Positions 9,142 to 17,757 of a stretch of DNA of 64,000 nt are shown piece by piece. The notes below the pieces were generated by a model. The model worked only from the letters and a program-made list of their open reading frames with translations. It was not told where the DNA came from and ran no database searches. The translations under genes and the position numbers were made by a program. Position 1 is the stretch's first letter; each line of letters starts with the position of its first letter. Source of the stretch: VAZQ01 sp963763365. GTDB taxonomy: Bacteria; Pseudomonadota; Alphaproteobacteria; Rhizobiales; Xanthobacteraceae. The stretch spans positions 310,001 through 374,000 of the forward strand of contig CAVXOE010000011.1 of assembly GCA_963763365.1 (NCBI GenBank), in the 5' to 3' direction.

Positions 9142-9340
9142 GATCGTTTCCTCGCTGGGACGAGCCGTTCGGCCTGGCACCGCGGCCATCAGGGACGCTT
9201 GGCCGCACACTTTCTACGGTACGAACGCCTCACAACGCATGGCTTGCATAACCTATCGACCGGGCATCCCCTCTGTAAATCGAGATATCGGACTGCGGCC
9301 GCCGCTCCTACCGGCTCCGAAGATCGCCCGTTTTTCGGGC

Positions 9341-9376
9341 TTGATTAAAATGTAGGTTTATACCTACAATCCTACA
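9341..9376 (+). promoter_or_regulatory. Putative sigma70-type promoter with overlapping palindromic GntR operator
   Basis: TTGATT at 9341-9346 and TACAAT at 9365-9370 are separated by 18 bases, a good -35/-10 pair for the downstream regulator gene. Between and over them lies a perfect 7-4-7 palindrome, TGTAGGT-TTAT-ACCTACA (9351-9368), followed by an extra half site CCTACA at 9371-9376. GntR/HutC proteins bind this kind of short palindrome, so autorepression is likely. The protein-site assignment is inferred from position only. A small hairpin (GCCCG-T5-CGGGC, 9326-9340) lies just upstream. Confidence 0.65.
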
Positions 9377-9389
9377 TTGCGAGGCTGAG

Positions 9390-9415
9390 GCGAGGCAAAG
9401 GCGCGAGGCAAAGGC
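9390..9415 (+). repeat. Perfect 13-bp tandem duplication in the GntR leader
   Basis: The unit GCGAGGCAAAGGC occurs twice back to back at 9390-9402 and 9403-9415, ending two bases before the ATG at 9418. Each copy contains an AAAGG ribosome-binding-like core. Only the second is at a usable distance from the start codon. Confidence 0.85.
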
Positions 9416-9417
9416 GA

Positions 9418-10242
9418 ATGTCCGAGCCGTCATTCAATTCAGGTCCCATAAGCGGCGATTGGGCCAACCCGCCGCTTGATCGTAAATCGCCCTTGCCGCT
9501 CTACGCTCAGATCAAGCAACGCCTGATCAGCATGATCCTGCGCTGGGACCAGGCCGACCGGCGTTTCTATTCGGACGAGCAGCTCTGCGCGTGCTTCTGC
9601 GTGAGCCGGGATACCGTCCGGCAGGCCGTCGCCGAACTTGTGAATGAAGGGCTGCTCACCCGCAGCCGTGGGCTCGGAACGTTCATCTCCGCGCGCAAGC
9701 TGGAGGAACGCTTCGGACCCGGCATGGATTTTCAGAAGCAATGGGCGGCCAACGGCACGCCCATGCAATCGACGTTGCTGGCATTCGAGCGACGGCCTGC
9801 GGACGATCAGGTGGCGGAAGCGCTCGAGTTGCAACCCGGCGCGCAAATTCTCTTCATCAAGCGGGTGCGCTCCGCGGCACGCGTCCCGATGGCGATCGAC
9901 TACCGCTATCTGCCGGCCGAGCTTGCGTCTGGATGGACCGAGAAATCCGCGCGCGGCTCGCCGCTGCATCTTCTCTGGCAAAAGCTTGAGCTACGCAATG
10001 GCGACTTCACGATCGAAGCGAGCCTCGCCGGCCCGGACGAAGCGGAATATCTGCATCTGACGACTGGCTCGCCCGTCTTGACCCGCACGTTGCGCTATCG
10101 CGACGACGCCGGCCGGCTGGTGATGGTCGGCCACACCGTGCACCGCGGCGATCTCGTTCGCTATTCTCTGAATGTGCCGCTCGTGCGCGACGCCGAAGGT
10201 GCCGCCTACGACCTCGAGCGCAGCGGAGTCCATGATGACTAG
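9418..10242 (+). CDS. GntR-family transcriptional regulator (HutC subfamily, UTRA domain)
   Basis: The 274-residue protein has an N-terminal winged helix-turn-helix at about residues 25-95 (LPLYAQIKQRL, then FCVSRDTVRQAVAEL as recognition helix, then GTFIS wing). A UTRA ligand-binding domain occupies about 115-260. UTRA regulators are normally repressors released by a small metabolite. The gene heads a co-directional cluster (binding protein, diiron proteins, LivHMGF, hydrolase), so it probably senses the substrate of that set. The palindrome at 9351-9368 in its own promoter is the natural operator candidate. An unusual insertion (MILRWDQADRRFYSDEQLC) between the first two helices replaces the more common short G-x-x-L-P-S-E-R segment. 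Confidence 0.92.
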   Translation: MSEPSFNSGPISGDWANPPLDRKSPLPLYAQIKQRLISMILRWDQADRRFYSDEQLCACFCVSRDTVRQAVAELVNEGLLTRSRGLGTFISARKLEERFGPGMDFQKQWAANGTPMQSTLLAFERRPADDQVAEALELQPGAQILFIKRVRSAARVPMAIDYRYLPAELASGWTEKSARGSPLHLLWQKLELRNGDFTIEASLAGPDEAEYLHLTTGSPVLTRTLRYRDDAGRLVMVGHTVHRGDLVRYSLNVPLVRDAEGAAYDLERSGVHDD

Positions 10243-10355
10243 TGCCTGGACTTGAAACGTACGAACGCCGGAAAGCGACTAAACAACGGTTGAAGCGATT
10301 GAACACTTGGACGCAGAAGGACGCCTCTGGCGGCCGCATCGACGGGAGTCAAACC

Positions 10356-11525
10356 GTGCATATCGGACGACGCAATTTCTTGCAACTTGTGCCTGCTGCT
10401 GCCGCAATGGCGATGTCGAACACGCGTACCGGCTTTGCCGAAACGGCCCCGTTGCGTGTCGGCTCTATTCTGTCCGTCACCGGACCGGCCGCGTTTCTCG
10501 GCGAAGATATGAAGGCAGGGCTACAACTCGCCGTCGATGAAATCAACGCGGCGGGCGGCATCAACGGCCGCAAGATTGCCTGGACGTTCTACGACGCGGA
10601 AAGCCAGACCCAGAAGGCAATCTCCGCGACCCGCCGCCTGATCAGTCAGGACAAAATTGAAGTGATCGTCAGCGGCGGCAATATGAGCGGCATTGCGCTC
10701 GCCATGGCCCCTCTCGCCGAGGCCGCCAAAATTCCGTTCATTTCCAGCGAGGGCGCGCTCGCGATTGTGACGCCGGTTGCGGAGCGGAAATGGGTGTTCA
10801 AGAGCACCGTCGACGACGAGGACGTACTCGAACGTATCGCCGACTTTCTCGACAAGAAGAAGATCAAGAAAGTTGCCTTGATCAGCGACACAAGCGGCTT
10901 CGGTCAAGGCGCCGCGACGCAGATGCAAAAGGTCGGCCCTCGGCGCGGCCTCGAAGTGGTGTACGAGACGTTCGGTCCCGCCGACACCGACATGCTGCCG
11001 CAGTTGACCCGGATTCGCGACAGCGGAGCGGAAGCGATCATCTGCTGGACGGTTACGCCGGCAGGCGTGGTTTTCCTCAAGCAAGCTTTGCAGCTCGGCC
11101 TCGACAAGCGAACGCTGATCCACAGCTACGGGTTCGTGTCGCAGCACTACATGGAACTGGCCGGCGATGCCGCCAAGCCGCTTCTCCTGGCGAGCCTCAA
11201 GCTGACCGTCGGAGACCAGTTGCCCGACAGCGATCCGCTGAAGGCCGGAATTCTCAAAATGTTCCACGACTACAAAGCACGGTTCAATCGGCAGGCGAGC
11301 CTTTACGCCGCCGAGTCCTATGATGGCGCCATGCTCGCCAAGCTCGCGCTCAACAAGGTCGGCGGCGATACCAGCAAGCTTCCCGAAGGTCTCGAACAGG
11401 TCCGCAACTACGCGGGCATCAGCGGCGTCTTTAATTTCTCGCCGGAGCGTCACTCGGGCCTGTCGAAGAACGACATCGTGCTCGTCAATTGGCGCGACGG
11501 TCGCTTCAACCTGGTAGATTACTAG
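10356..11525 (+). CDS. Branched-chain amino acid-type ABC transporter substrate-binding protein
   Basis: The most likely start is a GTG at 10356, seven bases after GGGAG. It gives 389 residues beginning with a Tat-like signal (GRRNFLQLVPAAAAMAM) cleaved near GFAE. The mature domain has the periplasmic-binding type 1 layout: LRVGSILSVTGPAAFLG, then GGINGRKIAWTFYDAES, then VALISDTSGFGQG. An upstream GTG at 10242 is in frame but adds a basic, unlike tail. It is the first structural gene after the regulator and supplies ligand to the LivHMGF components at 13462-16875. The two diiron protein genes between binding protein and permeases suggest the imported compound is oxidised by them. The ligand itself is unknown. 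Confidence 0.87.
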   Translation: MHIGRRNFLQLVPAAAAMAMSNTRTGFAETAPLRVGSILSVTGPAAFLGEDMKAGLQLAVDEINAAGGINGRKIAWTFYDAESQTQKAISATRRLISQDKIEVIVSGGNMSGIALAMAPLAEAAKIPFISSEGALAIVTPVAERKWVFKSTVDDEDVLERIADFLDKKKIKKVALISDTSGFGQGAATQMQKVGPRRGLEVVYETFGPADTDMLPQLTRIRDSGAEAIICWTVTPAGVVFLKQALQLGLDKRTLIHSYGFVSQHYMELAGDAAKPLLLASLKLTVGDQLPDSDPLKAGILKMFHDYKARFNRQASLYAAESYDGAMLAKLALNKVGGDTSKLPEGLEQVRNYAGISGVFNFSPERHSGLSKNDIVLVNWRDGRFNLVDY

Positions 11526-11557
11526 ATATCTCCAGCCGTCCATCGGAAGGAAAAGCC

Positions 11558-12511
11558 ATGGCGCTGTCCCGCGAAATGTCGTCCGAGCAGGCGTTCGAAG
11601 TCGTCCAGACCCTGCTCGATGGGCCCGAGAGCCGGTTTCCGCTGACCTTCAACAGCGACCTGCCCCGGATCCGCGAACTGTTTCACGCGGCGACGCGCAA
11701 CCAGTGGGATCCGAAGACCGACGTGTCGTGGGATAAGCTCGATCCAAGTGCCTACACGGAGGAGCAGCGCTACGCCGCGCGGCTCTATTGGAGCCGGCGC
11801 GCCTGGAGTGAGTATGGCGCGATTTCGGAAAGCCCGATGCTGCAGGTCCGGTTTGGCGTAGAGCAGCGCCCCTCCGACATGCAGTTGTTCTTTACAATCC
11901 GCTCACAGGAAGAAGCGCGCCACGCCGAGGTCTGCCATGCCATGGCCGAGCGCCTCGGCGGCTATGTCGAAAAGCCGGTCCAGCAACTGTTCCAAGGCTC
12001 GGTTGCGACCCATGGCGTTCGTCGCTCCGCACTGAACGCCGATATTCCGCTTGAAGGGATCATCGCCGCTCTCGTCTGCACCGCGGAAGAGATCGCCTTC
12101 GACGTGTTCCGCCATCTCGACGACGTCACGCGTGACCCGGTGGCGAAGGAGATCGTTCGCCTGATCATGCGCGACGAATCACGGCACTGTGCCTTCGGAT
12201 GGTATTTCCTTGAAGCCATCTGCGGCACGCTCACGCCGGAGCAGAAGAAGCAGATCGAAGACGCCGTCATTACGATGGTCGAGAAGGTGGAACTGAACGG
12301 TTATCACAGTTCATGGCTGGCGCCGGAGAATCCGGCGTCCCGGTCCGAGGTCGAGGCGGATCGCATCACTTATGAAGCCGGCCTCGGCTCAACCGTCGAG
12401 GAGGTTGAGAAGCCGATCTTCATCGGGACGCTTCAGCGGATCCGCGAACAGATGCGGCCGCTCGGCATCAATCTTCCCATGTTCAGCCATCCCAAGCTCG
12501 GGACGGTCTGA
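11558..12511 (+). CDS. Ferritin-like diiron protein, putative oxygenase
   Basis: The ATG at 11558 has GGAAGGAAAA upstream and yields 317 residues, mostly helical. The sequence carries the full four-helix diiron ligand pattern: Glu85 (WSEYGAIS), Glu119-x-x-His122 (SQEEARHAEV), Glu177/Glu178 (CTAEEIAFDV) and Glu207-x-x-His210 (MRDESRHCAFGW). This matches ferritin-like carboxylate-bridged oxygenases/oxidases in general; I cannot place it in a named enzyme family. A signal peptide is absent, so it is cytoplasmic. It is followed 24 bases later by a paralogue, and both lie inside a transporter operon. A role in the first oxidative step on the imported substrate is an inference from that context. 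Confidence 0.75.
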   Translation: MALSREMSSEQAFEVVQTLLDGPESRFPLTFNSDLPRIRELFHAATRNQWDPKTDVSWDKLDPSAYTEEQRYAARLYWSRRAWSEYGAISESPMLQVRFGVEQRPSDMQLFFTIRSQEEARHAEVCHAMAERLGGYVEKPVQQLFQGSVATHGVRRSALNADIPLEGIIAALVCTAEEIAFDVFRHLDDVTRDPVAKEIVRLIMRDESRHCAFGWYFLEAICGTLTPEQKKQIEDAVITMVEKVELNGYHSSWLAPENPASRSEVEADRITYEAGLGSTVEEVEKPIFIGTLQRIREQMRPLGINLPMFSHPKLGTV

Positions 12512-12535
12512 CCGCAAAACGCGGCCATCGAGGCT

Positions 12536-13450
12536 ATGTCAGCTCCACATCCGCCGTTGCGCCTCCTGGTCGAGCGCCGTTTTCCTCTGGAAATGAGCGT
12601 CACGCTTCCTGACATCAGGGAGCTCTACGACAACGGCAAGGCTGGACGCTGGAACCCGCATCGCGACATCGACTGGAATGCGTTGTCGCCGGATAGCTAC
12701 GATCAACCGGTCCGTGAAGCGGCAAGGCGCACCTGGAGCCGGTTGCTCTGGACGGAAGCGACTGCGCTCACGGAAACGCCGGCTCTCATCGTCCGTTTCT
12801 GCATGGAAACGGGGCGGGAAATCGATCCGAAATTCTTCCTCACCGTGCGCAATACCGAGGAAGCCTGGCACATCGAATGTTTCGATCGCATCGCCGAGGC
12901 ATTCGGAGGACGCTTGGCGGCGCCCGCCGACCGCGCCTATGAGGCGGTGTTCAATCGCGGTCTTTATCGTCGCGTCCTCGATGCGACGCAAAACCTGGAC
13001 AGCTATGTCGCCGTCCATGCGGCGTTCGAAGACGGACTCGAGCTCGAGCTCTGCCGCACATCGCGGGCGCACGCGACAAATGCCGCCGTCATCGGCGTCC
13101 TCGACCGGGTCATCGCCGACAAGGAACGTCATGCCGCCTTCGGCTGGCTGTATTTGGCCTCCCGCGCGCCGCGCTGGTCGGACGCAGAGCGTCAACTGAT
13201 CGCGGCCGAGTTGACGGCGCACATCCAGGACACCGAGCTTAAGGGCTATCACTGCCCCTGGCTCGCTCCCGAGCACGCATCCGCCGAGGCGCAAGCCGAC
13301 GCTGTCACCGCGGCCGCCGGCCTGGGCGCCGCGCCGCGCGCCGCCGAGGAAGACACGCTGGCCAACTACGTCGGCAATGTGCGCATGCGCCTGGCCGAGT
13401 TCGGCGTCGTCCTTCCGCGATTGGAAACCAATCGCATGCGGGCGTTTTGA
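12536..13450 (+). CDS. Second ferritin-like diiron-type protein, paralogue with altered metal ligand
   Basis: The 304-residue product aligns over its whole length with the preceding protein. Shared features include W-N-P-H-R-D-I-D-W near residue 40, NTEEAWHIECF (Glu109, His112) and the C-terminal F-G-W motif after the last His. In the last ligand motif the first protein has DESRH, while this one has DKERH. The residue three before His199 is therefore Lys196 instead of the expected Glu, flanked by Asp195 and Glu197. The site may use a neighbouring carboxylate, or the subunit may be inactive and pair with the upstream protein. The stop overlaps the region just before the permease start, so it belongs to the same operon. 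Confidence 0.7.
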   Translation: MSAPHPPLRLLVERRFPLEMSVTLPDIRELYDNGKAGRWNPHRDIDWNALSPDSYDQPVREAARRTWSRLLWTEATALTETPALIVRFCMETGREIDPKFFLTVRNTEEAWHIECFDRIAEAFGGRLAAPADRAYEAVFNRGLYRRVLDATQNLDSYVAVHAAFEDGLELELCRTSRAHATNAAVIGVLDRVIADKERHAAFGWLYLASRAPRWSDAERQLIAAELTAHIQDTELKGYHCPWLAPEHASAEAQADAVTAAAGLGAAPRAAEEDTLANYVGNVRMRLAEFGVVLPRLETNRMRAF

Positions 13451-13461
13451 GCGGGATACCC

Positions 13462-14334
13462 ATGGCGACAGCCTTCCTGCAATTGCTGGTCGCCGGCATC
13501 GGCACGGGAAGCATCTACGCCCTTATCGCACTCGGCTTCACCGTCGTGTTCAAGAGCACCGGCGCGATGAACTTCGCGCAAGGCGAATGGGTGGTGATGG
13601 GCGGCATGATTGCGGCTCTCGTGGCGGGCACGACCGGCGTCGGCATAGCCTGCCTGGCCGCGGTGCTGCTGGTGGTGATTTTCGGCATGCTGTCGGAGCG
13701 GCTGGTGATATTTCCGCTACGGCATCCCAACGCTTTGTTGATCACCATGATCAGCATCGGGCTCGCCATCTGCACGCGCAGCCTCGTTATGCTGGTGCTC
13801 GGGAAGAAACCCGTCGGCTATCAGGGATTTTCCAGCACCGCGACGCTGTCGTTCGGCGGAGTGAGCCTTCAGACGCAAACTCTGTGGATCGTCGGGCTGA
13901 CGCTCGCCTTCCTCGTCGTCATGCATCTCTTCTTCGAGCGGACGGTCCTCGGCAAGGCGCTGCGCGCGGCCGCCGCCGACCGCGAGGCCGCGGCGATCGT
14001 GGGCATTCCAGTCGAGAGAACGGTGTTGCTGTCGTTCGGGATCGCCGCCTTCGCCGGCGCACTCGCCGGAGCGATCATCACGCCGCTGACGATCGCCTCC
14101 TACGACCAGGGCGCCATGTTCAGCTTCAAGGGCTTCAGCGCCGCGATGCTCGGGGGCGTCGGCAGCCTGCCGGGCGCTGTGGTCGGTGGGCTGGCGCTCG
14201 GCCTCCTGGAAGCGTTCGGGAGTTTCTACATTTCGTCCGATTTCAAGGACGCGATTGCGTTTGCCGTCCTGCTCATCATCCTTTTCGTTCGCCCCTCGGG
14301 CCTGCTCGGCCGCGCCGACATCGTCAAGGTTTGA
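13462..14334 (+). CDS. livH: Branched-chain amino acid-type ABC transporter permease (LivH)
   Basis: From the ATG at 13462 the protein has 290 residues and about eight hydrophobic segments. It has the LivH hallmarks GIGTGSIYALIALGFTVVFK and N-F-A-Q-G-E near the N terminus, and the coupling-loop motif following residue 170 (AAAADREAAAIVGIP). An in-frame TTG at 13447 overlaps the upstream stop and is less likely. It is followed by LivM three bases after its stop. Together the two form the membrane channel for the ligand bound by the protein at 10356. Confidence 0.92.
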   Translation: MATAFLQLLVAGIGTGSIYALIALGFTVVFKSTGAMNFAQGEWVVMGGMIAALVAGTTGVGIACLAAVLLVVIFGMLSERLVIFPLRHPNALLITMISIGLAICTRSLVMLVLGKKPVGYQGFSSTATLSFGGVSLQTQTLWIVGLTLAFLVVMHLFFERTVLGKALRAAAADREAAAIVGIPVERTVLLSFGIAAFAGALAGAIITPLTIASYDQGAMFSFKGFSAAMLGGVGSLPGAVVGGLALGLLEAFGSFYISSDFKDAIAFAVLLIILFVRPSGLLGRADIVKV

Positions 14335-14337
14335 GCG

Positions 14338-15399
14338 ATGGACGTGTCACCCCTGGAGAGGCGCGAAACGCGGCCGGTTGCGGCTTCAACACCCGGCCCA
14401 GCCGAACCTGACGGAGGGACGGAACGTTCCGGCCCGGCGCCTGCGGCGGCGCGGCTGTCCGATCATTGGCTTCTGCTGCTCGTCTGGCTTGTGCTGCTGG
14501 TGGTTCCGTTCGTCGCGCCCAACGCCTACGTGGTGTCGCTGGCTAACGTCGCGTTGATCAACGTGATCCTTATCGCCAGCCTGAATTTGTTGATGGGTTA
14601 CGGCGGCCAGATCTCGCTCGGTCACGCAGGATTCTTCGGACTTGGCGCCTACGCAAGCGGCATCATCAACGTCAAGTTGGGATTGAGTCCCTGGGTTGGA
14701 CTGCCAGTGGCGGCGCTGGTCGCGGGCATCGCGGCTCTGATCGTCGGCATCCCGGCGTTGCGGCTGCGCGGCCTTTATCTCTCCATGGCGACGCTGGGCT
14801 GGAACGCCATTCTCGTCGTGCTGTTCAATCGCCTGATCGACCTGACCGGCGGCCCCAATGGTCTGCTCGGCGTCCGGCCGTTCTCGTTCGCCGGCATCCC
14901 GCTGGACACCGAGGCGCGGGCGTTCCCTTTGGTCTGGTTCGTGTCCCTGCTGATCATGCTGGCGATTCTCAATCTCCTACGCTCGCGCACCGGACGCGCC
15001 TTGCGCGCCGTCGCGACCAATGAACTCGGCGCCGACGCCGCTGGGGTCGACAGCTTCAACACCAAGCTGCTGTTCTTCGTGCTGACGGCCGGAATGGCGG
15101 GGATTGCCGGCAGCCTTTACGTCCACATCAACCAATACGCCTCGCCCGAAACCTTCGACATCTCCACCGCGATATTGCTGGTGGTGATGGTCGCGCTCGG
15201 CGGCTCAGGTACCTATTGGGGGCCTGTCATCGGAGCGTTGATTCTGACCGTCGTACCCCAAATTCTGCTCGATTATGAAGACGCCGAATTGATGCTGTTC
15301 GGCATGGGCATGCTGATCGTGCTGATCGTCTTTCCCGGTGGCCTCGCCCGGTTACCGGAGGCCATCATGAACCGCTTCGCCAGAGCGAGACGGGCATGA
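14338..15399 (+). CDS. livM: Branched-chain amino acid-type ABC transporter permease (LivM)
   Basis: The 353-residue membrane protein contains the LivM signature LNLLMGYGGQISLGHAGFFG around residue 80, and the coupling segment RALRAVATNELGADAAGVD before the last helices. The first 40 residues are a hydrophilic, proline- and alanine-rich extension ahead of the first membrane segment. Its stop codon overlaps the start of the LivG gene by four bases (ATGA), indicating translational coupling. It pairs with LivH upstream to form the translocation pore. Confidence 0.92.
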   Translation: MDVSPLERRETRPVAASTPGPAEPDGGTERSGPAPAAARLSDHWLLLLVWLVLLVVPFVAPNAYVVSLANVALINVILIASLNLLMGYGGQISLGHAGFFGLGAYASGIINVKLGLSPWVGLPVAALVAGIAALIVGIPALRLRGLYLSMATLGWNAILVVLFNRLIDLTGGPNGLLGVRPFSFAGIPLDTEARAFPLVWFVSLLIMLAILNLLRSRTGRALRAVATNELGADAAGVDSFNTKLLFFVLTAGMAGIAGSLYVHINQYASPETFDISTAILLVVMVALGGSGTYWGPVIGALILTVVPQILLDYEDAELMLFGMGMLIVLIVFPGGLARLPEAIMNRFARARRA

Positions 15400-16169
15400 C
15401 CGGCGCCCTGCTCAAGGTCGAGGACGTGACCTGCCGCTTCGGCGGTCTGACGGCCGTGTCCAATCTCAGCTTCGAGGTACCGGTCGGGTCGATCAAGGCC
15501 GTGATCGGCCCGAACGGCGCCGGCAAGAGCACGCTGTTCAACATGATCGCCGGCATCACGCCACCCAGCGCGGGCAGCATCCGGTTCGCCGATGAACGGA
15601 TCGACAAGCTCCCAACATTCCAACGGGCGCGACGCGGCATCGCCCGCACGTTTCAGAACCTGCAGATTTTTCAGGACATGACCGTGCTCGAAAACGTCAT
15701 GGTCGGCCGCCATATGCGCGGCAGCGCCGGAATCTCGCAGACGATCCTGCGCGGACCGCGGTTGCGCGCCGAAGAGCGGGCAATGACCGCAGCGGCCATG
15801 GAAATTCTCGAGCGATTCGGACTTGCCGCCAAGGCATACACGCAGGCAAGCGCGCTGAGTTTTGGCCAGATGAAAATTCTGGAACTGGCGCGCGCACTCG
15901 CCAGTAACCCTCGGCTTCTCCTGCTCGACGAACCGGCTGCCGGTCTTCCGCATGCCGCGGCCGACAAGATGGAAGAGATCATCGTCGCGCTGAATCAGGC
16001 CGGAATGACGGTACTCCTGGTCGAGCACAACATGCGCTTGGTGATGTCGTTAGCGCACGACATCCTGGTCCTCAACAATGGGCTGCGCATCGCCGAAGGC
16101 ACCGCGGACGAAGTCCGCCGCAATCCTGAAGTTTTGGCCGCGTATCTGGGTGATGCGGAAGATGCTTGA
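15396..16169 (+). CDS. livG: Branched-chain amino acid-type ABC transporter ATPase (LivG)
   Basis: The 257-residue ATPase has Walker A GPNGAGKST, a Q loop in TFQNLQIF, the signature region ALSFGQMKILELARAL (the usual LSYGQ replaced by LSFGQ), Walker B LLLLDEPAAGL and the H-loop His in LLVEHNM. The LivG-type extra insertion after the Q loop, around G-R-H-M-R-G, is present. It overlaps LivM upstream and LivF downstream, consistent with a tightly coupled LivHMGF set powered by a LivG/LivF heterodimer. Confidence 0.93.
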   Translation: MTGALLKVEDVTCRFGGLTAVSNLSFEVPVGSIKAVIGPNGAGKSTLFNMIAGITPPSAGSIRFADERIDKLPTFQRARRGIARTFQNLQIFQDMTVLENVMVGRHMRGSAGISQTILRGPRLRAEERAMTAAAMEILERFGLAAKAYTQASALSFGQMKILELARALASNPRLLLLDEPAAGLPHAAADKMEEIIVALNQAGMTVLLVEHNMRLVMSLAHDILVLNNGLRIAEGTADEVRRNPEVLAAYLGDAEDA

Positions 16170-16875
16170 CGTCAACGCCCTGACGGCCGGCTACGGCAGC
16201 ATCGAGGTGCTGCACCGGGTCTCCCTGCGTGTCGGTCCGGGGCAGTGCGTGTGCCTCATCGGAGCCAACGGCGCCGGCAAGACGACGCTCCTGCGCTGCA
16301 TTGCAGGACTGCTCAGTCCCAGCGCTGGAAGCATCAGCATCGGCGACACCGAAATCACCTCGGGCCCCGCCTCTGCTCGGCTCGGTTTCGGTGTGACGCT
16401 GGTGCCCGAAGGGCGCCGGGTCTTCGCTCCGATGACGGTCCGGGAAAATCTGGAGATGGGGGCGTTTCGCCGGCTTTGGCCGCGCCGAACGCAAGGTGTG
16501 GCGGCCGACATGGACATGGTGTTCGACCTGTTTCCGCGCCTGCGCGAGCGTGAGGGGCAACTGGCCGGGCTTCTTTCCGGCGGGGAGCAGCAGATGCTGG
16601 CAATCGGCCGTGCATTGATGGCGCGGCCGCGACTGCTGCTTCTGGACGAACCATCGATGGGACTCGCACCTCGCGTGATCCAGGAAATCTTCGCCACGAT
16701 ACGGCGTCTCAACGCCGAGGGAATGTCCATCCTTCTGGCCGAGCAGAATGCCAATATGGCGTTGCGAACTTCGGCATGGGGTTACGTGCTCGCCGGCGGC
16801 GAAATCGTAAGGTCGGCCGAGAGCCAGACTTTGGCAAATGATCCCGCGGTCCAGACAGCGTATCTCGGGCTCTGA
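16153..16875 (+). CDS. livF: Branched-chain amino acid-type ABC transporter ATPase (LivF)
   Basis: The chosen ATG at 16153 overlaps the LivG stop and gives 240 residues; an ATG at 16162 is an equal alternative. Motifs: Walker A GANGAGKTT, signature LLSGGEQQMLAIGRAL, Walker B LLLLDEPSMGL and H loop in LLAEQNA. LivF typically has Gln or His there. The sequence VPEGRRVFAPMTVRENL is the characteristic LivF Q-loop region. It completes the transporter. Confidence 0.92.
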   Translation: MRKMLDVNALTAGYGSIEVLHRVSLRVGPGQCVCLIGANGAGKTTLLRCIAGLLSPSAGSISIGDTEITSGPASARLGFGVTLVPEGRRVFAPMTVRENLEMGAFRRLWPRRTQGVAADMDMVFDLFPRLREREGQLAGLLSGGEQQMLAIGRALMARPRLLLLDEPSMGLAPRVIQEIFATIRRLNAEGMSILLAEQNANMALRTSAWGYVLAGGEIVRSAESQTLANDPAVQTAYLGL

Positions 16876-16883
16876 CTTCTTAC

Positions 16884-17726
16884 ATGGAACAGCACACCGT
16901 GACATTGATAGACGAGACGCTTGAGGCCGAGTTCGCGCTGCGTCGACGCCATCCGGAACGTGACGAGATTTACGACGACCACCGGCGCCGCAGCGCCGCG
17001 CTGCGAGACCGTGGCAACTGCCGGCTCGACGTGCGCTATGGCGCGGGTCCGCGCTGCCTGCTCGATATATTCCCCGCCGGCGATCATGCCCCGGTCCTGT
17101 TCTTCATTCATGGCGGCTATTGGCGGGCGTTGGACAAGTCCCACACCTCCTTCATCGCCGAGCCGTTTCAACGTGCCGGAATGACCGTGGTGATGCCGGG
17201 TTACGACCTGGTGCCGAGCGTACGGATCGCCGACATTCTCGATCAGATCAGGGCGGCCTTCGCATGGATCATCGGCCGGCTCGCACCGGAGCGTGTCGTT
17301 GTGGCCGGCCATTCGGCCGGCGGGCAACTTGCCGCGATGTTGGCTATGGACCAAGCAGAGCATGCCACCGGGCCGATTGTCGGGCTGGTCGGCATCAGCG
17401 GCGCGTTCGATCTGCGGCCGCTGCTGCTGACTTCGATCAATCAGGACCTCACGATGTCGGCCGAGGAGGCCGAAGCGGCGAGTCCGCTGTTACGCCTTCG
17501 AACACTGCCGAAGTCAGCGCCGCTGGTACCATTGCTCGCCATGGTGGGTGGCGACGAAACCAAGGGCTTCAAGCAATGGACCGCCGACCTGGTTGCCGGT
17601 TGGCGGGCGCGGGCCGCTCCGGCGACGTACGTGGAACTCGCGGGCCGGACTCACTTCACCATTCTCGATGCCTTGGCGGAGCAGGATGGTGAAGTTCCTC
17701 GCGCGATTTGCCGTCTCGCGACATAA
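16884..17726 (+). CDS. Alpha/beta hydrolase, kynurenine-formamidase-like
   Basis: The 280-residue cytoplasmic enzyme has the oxyanion-hole motif FFIHGGYWRALDKS, characteristic of the arylformamidase/esterase branch. The nucleophile elbow is GHSAGGQ (catalytic Ser), and a late TH-F-T-I-L-D segment provides the probable catalytic His. It starts 8 bases after the LivF stop and is co-transcribed. In this operon it could hydrolyse an amide or ester formed by, or feeding into, the diiron-protein step. The family also includes plain carboxylesterases, so kynurenine formamidase activity itself is not claimed. No tryptophan 2,3-dioxygenase or kynureninase gene is nearby. Confidence 0.82.
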   Translation: MEQHTVTLIDETLEAEFALRRRHPERDEIYDDHRRRSAALRDRGNCRLDVRYGAGPRCLLDIFPAGDHAPVLFFIHGGYWRALDKSHTSFIAEPFQRAGMTVVMPGYDLVPSVRIADILDQIRAAFAWIIGRLAPERVVVAGHSAGGQLAAMLAMDQAEHATGPIVGLVGISGAFDLRPLLLTSINQDLTMSAEEAEAASPLLRLRTLPKSAPLVPLLAMVGGDETKGFKQWTADLVAGWRARAAPATYVELAGRTHFTILDALAEQDGEVPRAICRLAT

Positions 17727-17757
17727 TCGCAGCATGGCGTCACGCAAGGAGGGTGCG

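Noticed and set aside
9326..9340. GCCCG-T5-CGGGC hairpin as an intrinsic terminator
   Set aside because: The stem is only five base pairs, the T run is in the loop, and no gene ends immediately upstream in plus orientation.
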